From NCBI GenBank assembly GCA_004553575.1, contig SFLA01000068.1, positions 1 to 8,996 on the forward strand: DNA of 8,996 nt, read 5' to 3'. The notes below the pieces were generated by a model that ran no database searches, had not been told where the DNA came from, and worked only from the letters and a program-made list of their open reading frames with translations. The position numbers and the translations under genes were made by a program. Below are positions 6,735 through 8,996 of the stretch, in pieces; the first letter of the stretch is position 1; each line of letters starts with the position of its first letter. The stretch is from Clostridiales bacterium. Lineage in GTDB: Bacteria; Bacillota; Clostridia; Oscillospirales; CAG-382.

Positions 6735-7046
6735 ATGGATTATAATGAATATATGTCCGTAACCCTTATCGACGAGGAGGGCACCGAGACGGAGTTCGAC
6801 GTACTCGGCACGATCGAAAACGAAGGTAACACCTATGTCGCGCTCGCACCGACCGAGAGCGAGGAAAACGAGTATGTAATACTTAAGGTCGCATACGATG
6901 AAGACGGAAACGAAAACTTCGTAACTATCGATGACGACGACGAGTTTGACGCCGCGGCACAGTTGTTCAACGACGAATTTATGGACGAATGCGATCTCGA
7001 CGACACATACGACGAAGACGACGAGGACGAGGAAGACGGCGAGTAA
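6735..7046 (+). CDS. DUF1292 family acidic protein (YrzB/UPF0473-like)
   Basis: A 103-residue protein of the DUF1292 family, whose molecular role is not established. The match is to the family pattern of a short strand-rich domain: SVTLIDEEGTETEFDVLGTIENEG, then YVALAPTE, EYVILKVAYDEDGNENFVTI and an acidic DDDDEFDAAAQLF stretch (fragments of residues about 7-78). The last 25 residues are nearly all Asp and Glu, so the protein is extremely acidic. In Bacillus and many Clostridia the homologue sits beside alaS, yrzL and yqgF; here it stands alone, divergent from rsmE, and runs into a structural RNA. GGAGG at 7-nt spacing supports the ATG. Besides the DUF assignment I can suggest no function. 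Confidence 0.85.
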   Translation: MDYNEYMSVTLIDEEGTETEFDVLGTIENEGNTYVALAPTESEENEYVILKVAYDEDGNENFVTIDDDDEFDAAAQLFNDEFMDECDLDDTYDEDDEDEEDGE

Positions 7047-7094
7047 GGTCCGGCAGCTTTTTCTCCTGCGGTGTTCGTGGACGGTACGGTATAT

Positions 7095-7277
7095 CCGTGC
7101 TTTCCCATGTTAAAACCCACATTTACGAAGGGGAGTCCGAAAAATCTTTGCGCGTGGTGAAGCAGGCCTCCCGCGTTGAGGGCAGCTGCAAGCCCCCTCA
7201 ACGCGGACGTTGGAAGCACTGAAGCGTGCAATAGGACACCCACCTGCTTGAAGCAGGGTTTCGTTCATGGGACACGG
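7095..7277 (+). ncRNA. ssrS: Probable 6S RNA
   Basis: 6S RNA mimics an open promoter and binds the housekeeping RNA polymerase holoenzyme. About 183 nt here fold into one nested rod. The closing stem pairs CCGTG (7095-7099) with CACGG (7273-7277), CCCATG (7104-7109) with CATGGG (7266-7271) and AAACCC (7113-7118) with GGGTTT (7256-7261). A central bubble follows (7119-7130 and 7242-7255), whose 3' strand can form the hairpin CCTGCT-tga-AGCAGG. The terminal stem pairs GGGaGTCC (7131-7138) with GGACaCCC (7234-7241), TTGCGCG (7148-7154) with CGTGCAA (7225-7231), and ends in a perfect 12-bp helix, 7171-7182 with 7195-7206. Size, bubble position, bubble hairpin and the GGGGAGTCC element resemble E. 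coli 6S (GGGCCAGTCCCC; CACCTTGAACCAAGG). No ORF covers it. I see no clear promoter directly upstream, so it may be processed from the DUF1292 transcript. SRP, tmRNA and RNase P signatures are absent. Ends are approximate. Confidence 0.75.
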
Positions 7278-7306
7278 CACTGCGGGGTGATAACAAATAC
7301 TCGTAT

Positions 7307-7345
7307 CCGCGGCAGAGCATCAGCTTTGCCGCGGTATTGTTTTTT
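7307..7345 (+). terminator. Rho-independent terminator after the 6S-like RNA
   Basis: CCGCGGCAGAGC (7307-7318) pairs with GCTTTGCCGCGG (7323-7334), including one G-U pair, around the loop ATCA, followed by TATTG and six T (7340-7345). It lies about 30 nt past the closing stem of the RNA and should end both that RNA and any DUF1292 read-through. Confidence 0.85.
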
Positions 7346-7383
7346 CGGTACATACGGTGTACATATTTCGGAAGTATACAAAA

Positions 7384-7418
7384 GCGGCAGAAGCAAAACT
7401 GCTTCTGCCGCCGTTTTT
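7384..7418 (-). terminator. Bidirectional terminator between convergent units
   Basis: GCGGCAGAAGCA (7384-7395) and TGCTTCTGCCGC (7400-7411) form a perfect 12-bp stem with a 4-nt loop. Read on the minus strand it lies 16 nt after the ispH-rpsA stop and is followed by TTTTG. Read on the plus strand it is followed by CG and TTTTT (7414-7418). It can therefore stop transcription from either side. Nothing else recognisable lies in 7346-7383. Confidence 0.85.
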
Positions 7419-7427
7419 ACGGAGCAA

Positions 7428-8996
7428 TTATTCGGCTGAGTTGTCTTCCGCGGGAGTCTCCTCAGCGGCGGGAGCCTCCTCCGCGGCAGCTTCGTCATTC
7501 GAAAGCAGGGCGCGAATGGAAAGGCTTACGCGGTTGCGCTCGAGATCTATATCGGTTATCTTCGCGGTGACAGAATCGCCGACCTTGAGCACGGATGCGG
7601 GGTTGGCTACCGGCTTTGCCGATATCTGGCTTATGTGGATAAGTCCGTCAACGCCGGGTATGATTTCGGCAAATGCGCCGAAGGGAAGTACGGATACTAT
7701 CTTGCCGTCGATAACGTCGCCGACATGATATTTCTCGGGGAATATCTTCCACGGGTTATTGTCCTCGGTCTTGTATCCGAGCGAGATGCGCTTCTTTTCG
7801 GGATTTACCGACTTGATGTAAACGTCTATCTCGTCGCCGACCTTAAGCAGCTCGGACGGCGGCTTAAGCCTGCCCCAGGAAAGCTCGGTTATATGGACCA
7901 TGCCGTCCACCGGGCCGAGATTTACAAAAGCGCCGAAATTGGTGAGCGAACGTACCACGCCGTGGAACTTCTGACCCGGCTCGAGCGAGGCGTAGAACTC
8001 CTCGATCTCCTTCTTGTGCTCGGCTTTCGCGGCGAGACGGATGGAGCCGACGGCTCTCTTTCTGCCTTTTTCCTCGCCGGTTTCGATAATGCGGAAGCTG
8101 ACAGTCTGTCCCTTCAGACCGTCGAGCGGCTGTTCCTTCGGGACTCCGCTCTGAGAGGCGGGTATGAACACGCGTACGTTCTTGTAGAATACAATGCATC
8201 CGCCGCGCACTACGTCCTTAACCGTGCCGGTAAGAATCTCGCCGCTTTCGTGTGCGGCGACTACCTCGAGCCACTGCTTTTCTGCGTCAAGATGCTTTTT
8301 GGAAAGCTTTACGGTGCCTTCGGCGTCCGAAAACTTGATGCATACCACCTCGACCTGATCGCCGACATGGAATTCCTTGGTAAGGTCGACGCCGCTTTCG
8401 GAAGTGATCTCGTCATACGGAAGAATTCCCGTATGCTTGGTTCCGAGATCCACTTTGATCTCCGCCGGGCTGACCGCAAGAACGGTACCAGTAACCCTTT
8501 CCCCTGTATTTAAAGTTTTGAAGGACTGGTCAAGCATTTCTTCAAAGCTGAGACCTTCGTTGATAGTGTCTGCCATTTGTTTGATAACCTCCTGTATTAT
8601 ATCGCCGGGAGTTGACGCTCCGGCGGTAATGGCGATTTTTTTACGGCTTCGAAAATAATCCGGTGCAAACCCGTTCAATGAATCTGCGGATTCTATGAAT
8701 ACAGCGTCGCCGTGACTCCGCGCAAGCGAATACAGCTCTGCGGAATTTGAGCTTGCCGGGTCGCCTACAACGACCGTGAGGTCGCATTCGGAAGCGAGCG
8801 ATTCGAGCTCGCGCTGGCGCTCGGCTGTGACGGGGCAAATGGTATCGAACACGAGCGCGTCGGGACACAGTTCGCGTATGCGCTTTTTGCATTTTTCCCA
8901 CTCGGCGGCTCCGAAGGTGGTCTGAACCACCGCCAGCGTTCCTGCGGGAAGGGGAGGGATCTCCTCCGGGCGTGCGGCGACGGCAAAGCCGCCTTT
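7428..8996 (-). CDS. IspH-ribosomal protein S1 fusion (5' end cut by window edge)
   Basis: A two-function protein: IspH (4-hydroxy-3-methylbut-2-enyl diphosphate reductase, last step of the MEP isoprenoid pathway, a 4Fe-4S enzyme) joined to ribosomal protein S1. The frame is open to the right edge, giving 522 visible residues. The GTG at 8930 is internal, because KGGFAVAARPEEIPPLPAG upstream continues the IspH fold. In visible numbering, the IspH part (about 1-145) has VVQTTFG, the cluster ligand C54 in FDTICPVTAERQ, the diphosphate-binding SSN at 82-84 and TAGASTP (S128). The N-terminal half of IspH with its other two cysteines lies outside. Four S1 RNA-binding repeats follow at about 163-234, 250-323, 339-409 and 424-496; the third and fourth carry the standard FGAF and GLIHIS/GMVHIT motifs. 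The tail (497-522) is Ala/Glu-rich. A terminator sits 16 nt after the stop. Such IspH-S1 fusions are known in Clostridia, so I do not read this as an artefact. Confidence 0.94.
   Translation of the reverse strand, partial: KGGFAVAARPEEIPPLPAGTLAVVQTTFGAAEWEKCKKRIRELCPDALVFDTICPVTAERQRELESLASECDLTVVVGDPASSNSAELYSLARSHGDAVFIESADSLNGFAPDYFRSRKKIAITAGASTPGDIIQEVIKQMADTINEGLSFEEMLDQSFKTLNTGERVTGTVLAVSPAEIKVDLGTKHTGILPYDEITSESGVDLTKEFHVGDQVEVVCIKFSDAEGTVKLSKKHLDAEKQWLEVVAAHESGEILTGTVKDVVRGGCIVFYKNVRVFIPASQSGVPKEQPLDGLKGQTVSFRIIETGEEKGRKRAVGSIRLAAKAEHKKEIEEFYASLEPGQKFHGVVRSLTNFGAFVNLGPVDGMVHITELSWGRLKPPSELLKVGDEIDVYIKSVNPEKKRISLGYKTEDNNPWKIFPEKYHVGDVIDGKIVSVLPFGAFAEIIPGVDGLIHISQISAKPVANPASVLKVGDSVTAKITDIDLERNRVSLSIRALLSNDEAAAEEAPAAEETPAEDNSAE

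Noticed and set aside
7095..7277. Assigning the structured RNA to SRP RNA, tmRNA or RNase P RNA.
   Set aside because: The SRP GGAAGCAGC-type tetraloop domain, the tmRNA tRNA-like ends with CCA and the RNase P GAGGAAAGTCC core are absent. The single rod with a central bubble fits 6S better.
7343..7380. GTACAT...GTGTAC imperfect palindrome as an operator or attachment site.
   Set aside because: It is short and imperfect, and lies between two terminators with no promoter or mobile gene nearby, so it gives no support for a function.
7635..8513. A 292-codon plus-strand open frame opposite ispH-rpsA, and similar long frames at 680-1318 and 1400-2191.
   Set aside because: They lie antisense to well-identified genes, have no ribosome binding site or recognisable domain, and arise from the codon bias of the real strand.
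8641..8930. A start codon at 8930 for the ispH-rpsA gene.
   Set aside because: The codon is GTG inside the IspH domain. The frame continues without a stop to 8996 and encodes recognisable IspH sequence (GGFAV... VVQTTF), so the gene is cut by the window edge.
1..8996. Mobile elements, CRISPR arrays, tRNA genes, toxin-antitoxin or defence genes.
   Set aside because: No transposase, integrase, spaced repeats, cloverleaf or accessory-type genes were seen. The window is core chromosome.

Overview
The window looks like a piece of a Clostridia (Bacillota) chromosome with moderate GC, plausibly an uncultured gut lineage. The case rests on four things: an IspH-ribosomal protein S1 fusion gene, an ftsE-ftsX-M23 peptidase-S41 protease cluster behind a PucR/CdaR-like regulator, a DUF1292 (YrzB-like) acidic protein, and strong AGGAGG-type ribosome binding sites with sigma-A-like promoters. 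There are no transposases, phage genes, CRISPR arrays or tRNAs. Species cannot be named from the sequence alone.

Layout, left to right. Positions 1-5710 hold six genes on the minus strand in a tight series, so transcription runs right to left: PucR/CdaR-like regulator (5710-4625), ftsE (body 4598-3978), ftsX (3978-2995), a secreted coiled-coil M23 endopeptidase (2965-1709), a membrane-anchored PDZ/S41 C-terminal processing protease (1699-473) and greA (441 to beyond the left edge). A sigma-A-like promoter at 5752-5780 can drive the series. Upstream lies rsmE (6579-5839, minus). The 155-bp gap 6580-6734 carries back-to-back promoters for rsmE and for a plus-strand DUF1292 gene (6735-7046). Downstream of that gene, about 7095-7277 folds into a long nested rod with a central bubble that fits 6S RNA, followed by a plus-strand terminator (7307-7345). 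A second, symmetric hairpin (7384-7418) separates it from the convergent minus-strand ispH-rpsA fusion (7428 to beyond the right edge).

How the genes work together: FtsE and FtsX form an ABC-type complex at the division site that switches on a coiled-coil peptidoglycan hydrolase outside the membrane. The adjacent M23 protein has the right architecture to be that hydrolase, and the S41 protease could trim or turn over such envelope enzymes. GreA, 6S RNA, RsmE and S1 are housekeeping factors of transcription and translation.

The most unusual observation is at the 5' end of ftsE. A perfect ribosome binding site and an ATG encoding the typical FtsE start Met-Ile-Glu-Phe are present, but they are out of frame with the FtsE body. 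About 47 nt that should encode the first beta-strand and the adenine-stacking A-loop are missing. This is either a real lesion or an assembly error.
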